Shown: positions 1 to 10,900 of the stretch, piece by piece
Layout of the letters: the number at the start of each line of letters is the position of its first letter
How positions within the stretch are numbered: the first letter of the stretch is position 1
Assembly (NCBI GenBank): GCA_009746045.1
Contig: RPFO01000080.1
Span: forward strand, 9,990,113 to 10,051,612
DNA length: 61,500 nucleotides
Source of the DNA: Mesostigma viride
Lineage: Eukaryota > Streptophyta > Mesostigmatophyceae > Mesostigmatales > Mesostigmataceae
Direction of reading: 5' to 3'
The notes under the pieces: model-generated
Seen by the model: the letters and a program-made list of their open reading frames with translations, nothing else
Told to the model about the DNA's origin: nothing
Databases searched by the model: none
Translations under genes and position numbers: made by a program

Positions 1-299
1 TAACGCCAATAGAAACTTGCCTACAAACATATATCTCGATAGAGGTATGCGTCTTATTTAATTTCAAGGTACCTCTTAATTAATCTCGGCCCCCGCCTTC
101 CGCTAATTTGCAAATTTGCTAAATTTGCTAAAACAGTCTAAATTTTACCCCGACTGGCAATGCAGGCTAAATGCCCAGCCCTCAATGGGGCGAGTGCTCT
201 AAGGATGCACTCGTCCACTCCCCATTCAACCTTTGAGCTGGTCATATTGCAAGCACACGGCCACTCAAACCATTCCGCCGAAAGGCCAGACACCGGGTC

Positions 300-440
300 C
301 TGTTACCATCCAGCTACAGAGCACGTGGCATTGCAAGCACACGGCCACTCCCCATGCAACCATTATGCTGCCTTTGGTGACAGGTAAGTTACCACCCGCC
401 ATCCAGCCACGGCGTGGGTGCCAGCGTGGTGAACAACGAC
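300..440 (-). repeat. echoes of the 3' edge of cyclophilin exon 646-513
   Basis: Downstream of the donor (minus strand) the exon end recurs in degraded form. The plus-strand string ccatccagccacggcgtggg of the exon edge (about 513-531) reappears at about 398-417, followed by a similar tgccagcgtggtgaa, and more weakly at about 305-325 (ccatccagctacag). These copies carry the same exon/intron junction environment. Nothing else is recognised at 1-300. Confidence 0.75.
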
Positions 441-512
441 CACCTGGTCAAGCTGTAGATGATTCCCACCCTACCAATGTGCTGCCTTTGCCACAGGCAC
501 ATGACCACCCAC

Positions 513-3500
513 CATCCAGCCACGGCGTGGGCGCCAGCGTGATGAAGAACTGCGACCCGTTCGTGTTGGGCCCCGCGTTGGCCATTGACAGGATGCCCGC
601 GCCTGTGTGCTTCAGCTCGCGCGATATTTCGTCCTCAAACTTTTGCCTGCAGAGGGTTCCAGTGACACAGTAGTTTAAGTAAAGTTGGGTGTGTGTGTGC
701 GAGTCAGCAACACAGGTCAAATTTTAGCCTGCGGAGGGTTCCAGTGACATGTCATAGTTCGCCATGTGTGAGTGAGTCAGCGGAGTATTATCAATTATGC
801 ACGTGTGAGGGACTTTGATAGGAAACGCGGCTATGGAATTAAACATCTACTGGCAAAAAATTCCAACGAGATATCTTGGTTGGCCTTAGTGCAGGCAGCC
901 GTAAAAATCGGCCGCGCTAACATTTACTACAATCAGGCTGGCACTGATTGTGTGCCGGGTTTGCAGAGAATACGATAGCCAAGCATGACATCAATCTTTC
1001 GATATCGACATGGGTATAACAGGAACATGGGCAATAGTAACTAGTTAGTATTATTAGTGAGAATTATTAGTTAGTATTATTACTACTATATAAGTTGTGC
1101 ATCGCAGTCACAGAATAAATCACCATTTTGTGACAAGAAAGTCTGGAGACATGGCCCATGTATAAACACATAGTCCCAGTTTCATAATTCCAGATGCAAT
1201 AACAATTCATGCACTATATGAGAATGTAACTAGACATCCAAGCTGTTGCCGTAGCGCAGCAGGGGCAAAACTCCCTCTCTCTATAGATAACAGTCATACG
1301 CCTCAAACAGGTACCACAAATATGCCAAACAACACATAAACAGAAAAGTCTAGCAATCATGTCCGCTTGACGTTTTGAAATCTTTTCGGCTTGACGTTTT
1401 GAAGCCATGGCATTCACAGAATGACATTCACTTCAATTCTTCACCAATATGCCCACAGCCACCCAACCACTAGAAGACGGCATCCCATGGTGCACACAAG
1501 CAATGCCACGTGCTACGGGGACGGCAGTGCTCCTCCAGTGAAGCTACCCATACTTAAACTTGCCCACCCAACCGATCCATAAATAGACGCTCCTCCCCAA
1601 CCTACCCATAAGGCTCTCCTCCCCAACCTACCCACAAGTAGGCTTGCCTCCCTAACCGAGCCATCGATATACTCCCCTCCCCAACCTACCCATAAATAGA
1701 CTCCCCTCCCCAACCTACCCATAAATAGACTCTCCTCCCCAACCTACCCATAAATAGACTCTCCTCCCCAACCTACCCATAAATAGACCCTCCTCCCCAA
1801 CCTACCCATAAATAGACTCTCCTCCCCAACCTACCCATAAATAGACCCTCCTCCCCAACCTACCCATAAATAGACCCTCCTCCCCAACCTACCCATAAAT
1901 AGACTCTCCTCCCCAACCTACCCATAAATAGACCCTCCTCCCCAACCTACCCATAAATAGACCCTCCTCCCCAACCTACCCATAAATAGACCCCCCTCCC
2001 CAACCTACCCATAAATAGACCCTCCTCCCCAACCTACCCATAAATAGACTCTCCTCCCCGGCCGGTCCCCGTCGGATCCCCCCCTTGCACCATGAAGTCC
2101 TGCACAGTGAAGAGAAGGCCAGGTACAAGGGGCAGCGATCACAAGTATTAGCCAACTTCCAAAGAACCAAGGCAAGAGCAACTTCCAATGAACGAAGGCA
2201 AGAGCAACTTCCAATAAACAAAGGCAAGGCCGCAAGGGCGACTTCCAAACAAAGGCAAGGGCCGTTCGCCAATTGTGGAATGGTAACGAACACAAATACC
2301 ATTCGCATGTCACCTATGATAGTATATGCCTATACATGGTGACAGTATCAAGTATATAGCAGCCTATAATAGTATATGCCTATACATGGTGACAGTATCA
2401 AGTATATAGCAGCATATAATAGTATATGCCTATACATGGCGACAGTATCAAGTATACAGCAGCTATGTTGGTAACTGACCAACTGTTCCAGCATGCATAG
2501 GAGCATGCTACTGTAATTCATCGTCAAGCAGGTGCAGACAGGAAAAGCCATGCGTGCACATACAGGCCTGTAGTAGTATGCATATGGAATGCCAGCGCGA
2601 TGCTGGCGGAATGCTGGTGGAATGCTGGCGCAATGCATGCATGCGATGGTGCATGCAGCGCATGGGCACTATACATGATCACCTGGCAGTAGTCATGCAC
2701 ACACAAATGTTGGTCTGGAACTGCCACTTTATCCTGATATTTTTCCAAACTTTGTTAATAGTCCCCAATGAGTGGGTTGGGCGATGCCTTCACAGCCATG
2801 CCCAGGGTGGCATGAAGTTACTGGCGACACATGCTGGGAAACCGGCTGGCAAAATCCTTACGGAGGTGTTAAGACAGGGCACTGCCAAAGTGGTCGCAGG
2901 ACACTGTCAAATAGAGAGCTGGGCCGATGGGAGATATCTAGTCAGCAGGACACGCGCATAAAGGTCTAGCTGAAAAAAAACGAAAGCAGCCAGCATGTTG
3001 CAACCTGCAAGGATATGTTCCTCAGCAGCTCAGGGATATTAGCTAGGCAGAAAGAGGCAGCAAAAATGAAGAGTAGAAACTGCGTCGTACTTGTATACAA
3101 TTTCGCCATGAAGTCTCCTACCCACGAAAGGAATCGGACACCCGACCAGATACTAGTTTTTGCCTGTCCCTGAGGCGCTTTCAGATGAGCCGGCACAAAC
3201 ACGAGACCATACACTGGGACGCAATCTTGGCAGTCCCTCACCCTTCTATACAACCCAGCTGGTTTCAACGACATAGCCCAGCTTGCAGCTGAAAAAACAC
3301 TTGTGCACGCACCTTGATGATTCGATGGAATTTGACACCATCGTAATAACCCCTAGCAGCCAATTCCCTGAAATTCCTGCATGTTTTCGGCGCATGTTTC
3401 TCGTAAAGCTCGACTGTGATGGCGCCCATAGTTGTTTCAAGTAGTACCTGTTGCGTCAGACGTTGCGTCGGAAAGGGAGAATGAGTATTTCTTCAGGGAA

Positions 3501-3608
3501 AAGACGAGACAAAACGACGACAAATTTGCGTAGGGTAGCCAGAAGCACAATGGACACCCAAAATGGCACAATGGGCGTATAAATAGAAGTGCTTGCCTGG
3601 GACGCCAT
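513..3608 (-). CDS. PPIL1: PPIL1-type cyclophilin (peptidyl-prolyl cis-trans isomerase), 3' end outside window
   Basis: Small single-domain cyclophilin that isomerises X-Pro bonds; PPIL1 orthologues act in the spliceosome (family knowledge). Exons read on the minus strand: 3447-3313 (45 codons, containing [14 protein letters not shown] and [13 protein letters not shown]), 2099-2038 ([20 protein letters not shown]), 646-513 ([43 protein letters not shown]). Phases join exactly: exon 2099-2038 ends TAT-GG and exon 646 supplies the G, giving SIYGQKFEDE. A likely first exon, 3608-3597 (Met-Ala-Ser-Gln), joins in phase 0 but needs a GC donor (CAG|GCAAGC). Catalytic HRIIK-F and the QGGD-GTG loop are present. 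The C-terminal exon (KHTIFGRV region) is not in the window. The 29-bp array at 1538-2037 starts at the donor of exon 2099-2038. PPIL1 is preferred to PPIL3 because of [20 protein letters not shown] and APTPWLDG. Confidence 0.9.
720..760 (-). repeat. echo of the 3' splice site of cyclophilin exon 646-513
   Basis: The acceptor region ttttgcctgcagagggttcc (641-660) followed by agtgacac recurs as ttttagcctgcggagggttc and agtgacat at about 722-750. One degraded copy lies about 80 bases into the upstream intron. Confidence 0.75.
1538..2037 (-). repeat. 29-bp minisatellite grown from an exon edge and its splice donor
   Basis: About 17 copies of a 29-bp unit (plus strand: aacctacccataaatagact then ctcctcccc). 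On the minus strand each unit reads the last bases of cyclophilin exon 2099-2038 (GGAGGAGAGTCTATTTATGG) plus its donor GTAGGTTGG. Copies next to the exon (about 1690-2037) are nearly identical; those farther away (1538-1690) are increasingly degenerate. The unit is not a multiple of three and reads into TAG after the first donor, so only the exon-proximal donor keeps the cyclophilin frame. Confidence 0.9.
2319..2470. repeat. 48-bp tandem repeat, three copies
   Basis: The string atagtatatgcctatacatg recurs at about 2319, 2367 and 2416 with the following tgacagtatcaagtata. It lies in the cyclophilin intron 2100-3312. The rest of that intron shows only short GCATGC/ATGCTGG-rich motifs at 2580-2660 and a possible acceptor echo near 3100-3115 (minus strand: gacttcatggcg against the exon start gacttcatggtg). 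Confidence 0.7.
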
Positions 3609-4450
3609 TTTGCCGGAATGTAATAGACAGCCTCAAAATTATACAGCTTCCAATCTCCCTTAGTTGAGGCTCAAACGAAGCCTGCAGGTTTTAGATCGGT
3701 CAATAGGACTCATTAAAGTTCGTTTTCTTGAACGTCACAGTTAATAGTTGCAGAACTTTCCGGGAAAAGCTATGCTTACAGCTTACTGCATACACCCCAG
3801 TGTAAACCCAATTCTTGTCACTCCAGCAACGTGGGCAAATGCTGGCATTATTGTGCCTTTCTGTATTCCATGGCTTTTTTGGTTTCCGGTGCGTGCCTTG
3901 GAACTGGGAAAGCATGTTTGGAAGTTGCACAGGAAAAGGCTCAAGACAGGATTGACGTTTGTAATTCTGCCCGCTATTACACCGGTTCCGCTCGGACGCA
4001 CCCCAACTTGCAGTTCAAGGCTCCCCGGTCGGCAGCAATTGACGTGTGGCCGTCTAATGGCTTGTACGCCTCTCTGGATGCCACGTGTTGCTTCTGAAGG
4101 CTTTGCAAAAAGTAGCCACGCTGGCCCGCAAGATCTCGCCGACGTTCTATGGCGGAGTTAACTCCCGTCTGTACTCTAGAGCCTGCGCATGCCAAAAGGT
4201 TGGATGTAAATATAATGATAGCCACAACTGTCCGCGCGGAATGTAATAATGGACGAGTCTCATTAGATTTACGAAGCTGAGCGCAGTGAGAAAATTTTGG
4301 TGCTGCTGACGGTGTCGTCAAACTGTGACCCATCATAGCATTCCTTCGTCTTCTATGCAATATTTGTATGACGTTGTAAGGAAGCATTGCTGACGAGTAA
4401 GTGGCGAACTCACTTGCTAAAGCCAAAAAGGATTATTCTAGAAGCGGAAA
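3609..4450. promoter_or_regulatory. divergent spacer between the cyclophilin and the ABC1 kinase
   Basis: This 842-bp segment separates the likely cyclophilin start (3608, minus) from the kinase ATG (4451, plus), so it should hold both promoters and 5' UTRs. No canonical element can be assigned with confidence. The short open frames here are inconsistent with either gene and show no recognisable domain. Confidence 0.45.
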
Positions 4451-4863
4451 ATGTCTGCCTCACGTGGGCGCATTGCACATCTTGCAGTACGAACGGCCAG
4501 TCGGGCATTCTTGCGCGGAAGCGAGCATTGCAGCGTCTGGAAGTCGACGCTGGGCCCTCAATTTGCTAGGAGCTATGGCACGGAGGCCGCGAAGGAAGTG
4601 GTTCCTAAAAATGGCTCGCGGATGAAATGGTTTTTCGCCAGTGCCGCCGTAGGTGGGGGCGCAGCCGCCGCAATAGTAAGTCTGTCCAGTCGTCACCTTT
4701 TTGTTAACTAAACATTGGCCGGGGTGCCGGTCACGCAGATTTCCTTGCGGTCGGCCACGTAGCTCTTCGTCTCGTGTCCAGCGAGACATGCCATACCAGT
4801 CAGTTGTTTCCCGTATCCACGTTTGCAACAACTTGTCACGGCGGGAATACCTGCCTCACCCGG

Positions 4864-4900
<37 letters not shown>

Positions 4901-7900
4901 TTGACCAACCAACACCGCCGCTTGCAAACCGCAGGCGTTGCAAGACGAGACCAGCCCCTTCAGCCGCAACGTAGAGGGCATCCGGCGCGCCGCCATCTTC
5001 TGGGTGACCGTGCTGCCCATCTTCACGCACTATAAATACACGCAGTGGCGCGTCAAGGGCGAGCCGGATGACGTGCAGGACGCGGCGTATAACCGGCTGC
5101 ATGAGAGGTGAGCGTGTGTTTTGTTCTTGCAACAATGTTGCAACAAGCTGTAGTGGTGGGGAGGAGTATGAGGATTATCAGGGGAGGAGAAGGAAATATG
5201 GATATTCATGCATGGTAAATCAAAGAAGGGGGGGGAAGGGGGGGAAGGGTAACGAGGAGCGGAGAAGGGTGTACGTGTGGGGGGCTTATGGTTTACAGGA
5301 CTACATGCCACAGGGCTGGATGAGAGGAGGGGGAAAGAGGGTGGGCGGGGTGGGGTGGGAGGAAGCAGGAGGGCTTGTGGAGAATAGCATAATGGACGTG
5401 GGGAGAAAAGCATAATGCACGTGGGGAGAATAGCATACCACAAGTGACTGCGGGAGCAGCTCCCCACGGCGACACAAAGCAGTAGCCTACCTATCACCAC
5501 AGCACGAGGCAGAGCTTTTTCGCTTTTTTTTCTTTTGCGTCTTCTTCCAGCGTTTCCTTTACGTCGCGGTAAGTGACTCGCCGTACAATGACACACCATA
5601 CAGCATCTAATTCGGGGTTTCCCTTTCACAATAGCACATCCATTAAGGTACTGTGTCGTACCGCAACGGCACACCACACTGCATCTGGTCTCACACTGGC
5701 AGGGTTTCCCTTCCACTAGACCCCACGCATGCCGCCTCTGTCATGAGTGCGGGGTGTGATAGTCTCTCGGACCGTGGCATGCACTATCGGGACTCTGCGC
5801 TGGGCTGTGTATCCCGACCCCTGACAAGCCTAGGAGCTTTCTTTTGTGGCCCTTGGTCCTGTTGCCATCCTGTCCTTTGTCCTTTGCCCTGGTTCCTCGC
5901 TCACTCATTGAACACATCCAAAGTCCTTTCCTTTGCCCTCGTTCCTCGCTTACTCGTCGAACACATCCAAAGTCCTTTGTCCTTTGCCCTCGTTCCACAC
6001 TTACTCGTTGAACACATCCAAAGTCCTTTGTCCTTTGCCCTCATTCCTCGCTCACTCGTTGAACACATCCAAAGTCCTTTGTCCTTTGCCCTCGTTCCTC
6101 GCTCACTCGTTGAACACATCCAAAGTCCTTTGTCCTTTGCCCTCATTCCTCGCTCACTCGTTGAACACATCCAAAGTCCTTTGTCCTTTGCCCTCGTTCC
6201 ACACTTACTCGTTGAACACATCCAAAGTCCTTTGTCCTTTGCCCTTGTTCCACACTCACTCGTTGAACACATCCAAAGTCCTTTGTCCTTTGCCCTCGTT
6301 CCACACTTACTCGTTGAACACATCCAAAGTCCTTTGTCCTTTGCCCTCGTTCCTCGCTTACTCGTCGAACACATCCAAAGTCCTTTGTCCTTTGCCCTTG
6401 TTCCACACTCACTCGTTGAACACATCCAAAGTCCTTTGTCCTTTGCCCTCGTTCCACACTTACTCGTTGAACACATCCAAAGTCCTTTCCTTTGCCCTCG
6501 TTCCACACTCACTCGTTGAACACATCCAAAGTCCTTTGTCCTTTGCCCTTGTTCCACACTCACTCGTTGAACACATCCAAAGTCCTTTGTCCTTTGCCCT
6601 CATTCCACACTCACTCGTTGAACACATCCAAAGTCCTTTGTCCTTTGCCCTCGTGCCTCGCTCACTCGTTGAACACATCCAAAGTCCTTTGTCCTTTGCC
6701 CTCGTTCCTCGCTCACTCGTTGAACACATCCAAAGTCCTTTGTCCTTTGCCCTCGTTCCACACTTACTCGTTGAACACATCCAAAGTCCTTTGTCCTTTG
6801 CCCTCATTCCTCGCTCACTCATTGAACACATCCAAAGTCCTTTGTCCTTTGCCCTCGTTCCTCGCTCACTCGTTGAACACATCCAAAGTCCTTTGTCCTT
6901 TGCCCTCGTTCCTCGCTCACGCGTTGAACACATCCAAAGTCCTTTGTCCTTTGCCCTCGTTCCTCGCTCACGCGTTGAACACATCCAAAGTCCTTTGTCC
7001 TTTGCCCTCGTTCCTCGCTCACGCGTTGAACACATCCAAAGTCCTTTGTCCTTTGCCCTCATTCCTCGCTCACTCATTGAACACATCCAAAGTCCTTTGT
7101 CCTTTGCCCTCGTTCCTCGCTCACTCGTTGAACACATCCAAAGTCCTTTGTCCTTTGCCCTCGTTCCACGCTCACTCGTTGAACACATCCAAAGTCCTTT
7201 GTCCTTTGCCCTCATTCCTCGCTTACTCGTTGAAGACATCCAGACACGCCCAGCACAGCGGGCGCCGTGGGGCGAACTCTTCTACCGTACTGGTCGATTT
7301 GCAAACTGTTTGTCGCAGAGTGTTTTTGACCAATACGGTAGAAGCATTTATCCCACCGAGATGCGCTGTGCTGGGCGTGTTTCTGACCGCTACGGTATCA
7401 CTAAGCTTATATACAACTAAGCTTATATACCACTAAGCTTATATACCACTAAGCTGAAATGCCACAAGCAGATTTCCCGCATGGGTTTATAACATAGGTA
7501 GAAGCCAGGATGGAGACCACCACTTTGTCTCAAGAGCCTGCTTTAGCTAGGCTTGTTGGCTTGCTCAAGCAGACCGTGATAACAGAAATGACACGACTTG
7601 ACGGGCCTTACCTATTGTACCTTGCAGGTATGCCCCCGTGGTGGAGGAAATTTCTCTGCGGCTCAAGGGGTTTTACTTAAAGAATGCCCAGGTGAGGCGT
7701 TTGCATCAACCTAACCTATCACCCCCTATGATGAGAACTAGGAATATATATATGTGTATAACATAGTTAGGAAGTAGGTGAGGCGTGGGCATCAACCTAA
7801 CCTATCACCCCCTATGATGAGAACTAGGAATATATATATGTGTATAACATAGTCAGGAAGTAGGTGAGGCGTGGGCATCAACCTAACCTATCACCCCCTA

Positions 7901-10900
7901 TGATGAGAATTAGGAATATATATGTGTATAACATAGTTAGGAAGTAGGTGAGGCGTGGGCATCATCCTACCTATCACCCCCAATGATGAGCATTATGAAT
8001 ATATATGTGTATAACATAGTTAGGAAGTGGGTGAGGCATGCACATCAACCTTACTAACTGTTCCCCCCTATTATTAGGAACCCTCTCATTCCCAAAAGTT
8101 TGGGTCCATCCATCCATTACCCCCAATATGTGCGGCGTGTTCCAGCTCGTATCTCTTTGTGCACTCGTAACTTCTGTCTACCTAACTACCCTCAAGTGCT
8201 ACTGCCTCACAAGGCGAAGGGTTTGGTTTCCTATCCTGTCGAAACTGTGTCCCTGGTGCTTTGCACCATTTATGCGTTGTATTAATAATGTTTTAGCTGT
8301 CTCCCTTGCGACTCCTATTCAGCATTGTGCCTCTTCTCGTAGGCCTCACTAATCTGACTGTATAACCTCCCCCCTCGAGTATCTGTTCCAAACACCCTGG
8401 CATATTCCATTCCATGATTGCCAGATTCCATGCACCCGTATGCGTGCATTCTAGTCATCCCCCCCCTGCACACACCACACAGCTGCCTGCCCACACGCGC
8501 ACAAGCTGCCACACACACACAAAGCAGCCTGCGCACACACACACACACACATACCTGCCTGCCCACCCATTCCCCCCATTCCTTCTTCCTTTCTTTTCCC
8601 ACTGTCCCTTCCCTCCCCTTCCCTCCCCTTCCCTTCCATCTTCCGTTCCCATCTCCACCGGACCCTTTCTCGCTTCTCTCACACTGGGCCCGTTATTGCG
8701 GGGCCCCTTGCCTTGCCACAATGTGGCCCCCTGGTCAATGGCAGTTGTCGGACCACAAAGAACACGACGTTCCCCACTAGCTGGACTGGAAAGCTCCACG
8801 TTTGTGCACAACATCAGCCCCCGCCCCCAACCCACCCCCATCCCATCGTCAACTAAACAGTAATACTAGTTTACGTAACACCACACGGTTAATCACATGC
8901 ACGCGCCGATGAATAAGCTGAAAGCCATTGCTCAGTTGACAGTTACACCCATACAGATCGCTATGCCTTGCGCTGCCTCTGGGCACCGTATCCCTGGGGA
9001 TAAGAGCACGCCGCGCATGCTTGCCGTGGCCGTGGATATTTCGTGGCACAACGACGTTTTTGATGGATTTTGCTTGCCTGCGGCTGGAGCGTCGACTCAT
9101 GCCACACCATGGCAACAGCCAGCAGATCTTGTCCACGAGCGACGCCTTTGTGCCACAGCAGCACTCAAGCGTGTAAAATGGTCGAAATATCACTGGCCTG
9201 GCCTTGCCAGTTGACCCACGTTAAACCCCATACCACGTCCGCCTCCCCCGCCACTACCACTACCACGTCCACCGCACAACCTTTCACGACAGATCATGTC
9301 CACGCGCGACGACTTTGTGCCGCCGGCCTACTTGAAGCTGTGCAAAAAGTTCCAAGACAGCGTGCCCACGGAGCTGTCGGACGCGCAGGTGAAGGCCATC
9401 GTGGAGCGTGAGCTGGGGTGCCCCATCAGGTACTTGAAAAATATCCTGTAGCTTCTGCTTCTGTTCTATGGGCATCCTGCTATAGGTATGCTACATTTTC
9501 TGTAGTAGGATCGTGGAGCGAGAGCTGGGCTGCTCCTCCCAGTACTGGGCGTCTTGTCTTGGACGATGACTTCTACTGTTAATTAATTAATAAGGAACAT
9601 GACTTCTACTATGTAGCTAAGGTTAACGGCTTTACGGAAGTGGGCTGCTCCATTCTGTACCGCGTCGAACTATGTCATCTGTCTGTGGTGAACGTATACT
9701 AAAATGTTGCAGCACGAGCTAGGCTGCCCCATGAGGTATTGGTCCTCCAGTAAGTTTCTCTATTTACCAACAGGTGCCGGGCTGGCTCAGTCGTCTGGTA
9801 CCAGGTCCTTAATGAGGTTCTATCTTTTCAAGATAAATGGCTGTGCAAGGAGTTCGTTCTTTCTGTCTACGCGTACCTGTCGTTTGGCACCAGCTTGCTT
9901 GCGCTTCCCTCTCCGTCAGACGACCCCCAACCTGGATCCGGGCCATCCGACCCCCTGCTGACAGGGTCGCACACGCGGAGCATAGACGATGCGTGCTCCT
10001 TCCCTGTCTGTGCTAACTAACTTATCCTTACAAGATGGTCCTGAACGAGCGTGCCTACTCGTGATTCTTTGCCCATGCATCATCCATACACGGGCCCTTG
10101 CCCATGCATGATTCGGCGACGTCTTCTCCCTCTTTATCTTTGCATTGCCACCCAGCGGTACACGTTGTTCCTGACATTCACACCCTTGCCTGCTTCATGC
10201 TGGCAATCCCTCGCCTGTCATGCATGACCCAGCGACGTCTTCTCGCACTTTGAGTTCACGCCACTTGGCGCCGCGTCCATCGGCCAAGTGCACCGCGCCA
10301 CGCTCAAGGAGGAGCTCACGGGGGAGGCCAGCGGGCGGCTGGTATTCGGGGAGTCACGTCCGCGAGATGTAAGGAAAATGCAGCAACTAGCCTAAACGCA
10401 AACCCTAAAGCCTTAAGCAGTTAGGAGTCACATCCTACGAGATGTATGAAAAATGCAGCAAATAGCCTAAACACGAAACCCAAGACACTCCAACCTCCAA
10501 CCTCCAACCTCCAACCTCCAACCTCCAACCTCCAACCTTAAAACCCAAAACCTGAAACCTAGACTTCCAAGCCAGCCTGCCTGGTGGGGTTGCTAGCCCT
10601 ACCCAGGCCCTCCCGCCCAAGGAAAGCAGGACAGTCTTGCTTGACATGGCCCTGCTGCTGGCAGAATTAAAATACCACCAAACGGTGGAATCGTGGATCG
10701 CGCTTGCCCTCGTGGAAACCAACCCTTTGAAAATCAAACCTGCCACGCTGGGGTGCAGGCTGCTTGTTGCTGGGGCCAGCTGGAAGCTTGCTGCTGCCCC
10801 ACTGGCTTGGGCCTCACAGGACCCCTTTGCTGCTCAGGGGCGGGGGGACTATGGCTGGGCGTGGGCGTCCTAGCTGAATTCCCCTGACCCTGATAACTAG

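Noticed and set aside
4701-5035. Proline- and glycine-run proteins
   Set aside because: Caused by the 35-base C homopolymer in kinase intron 1.
5886-7436. Long open frames of 259-495 codons with 17-residue repeats
   Set aside because: Product of the 51-bp repeat inside a kinase intron; several frames on both strands are equally open.
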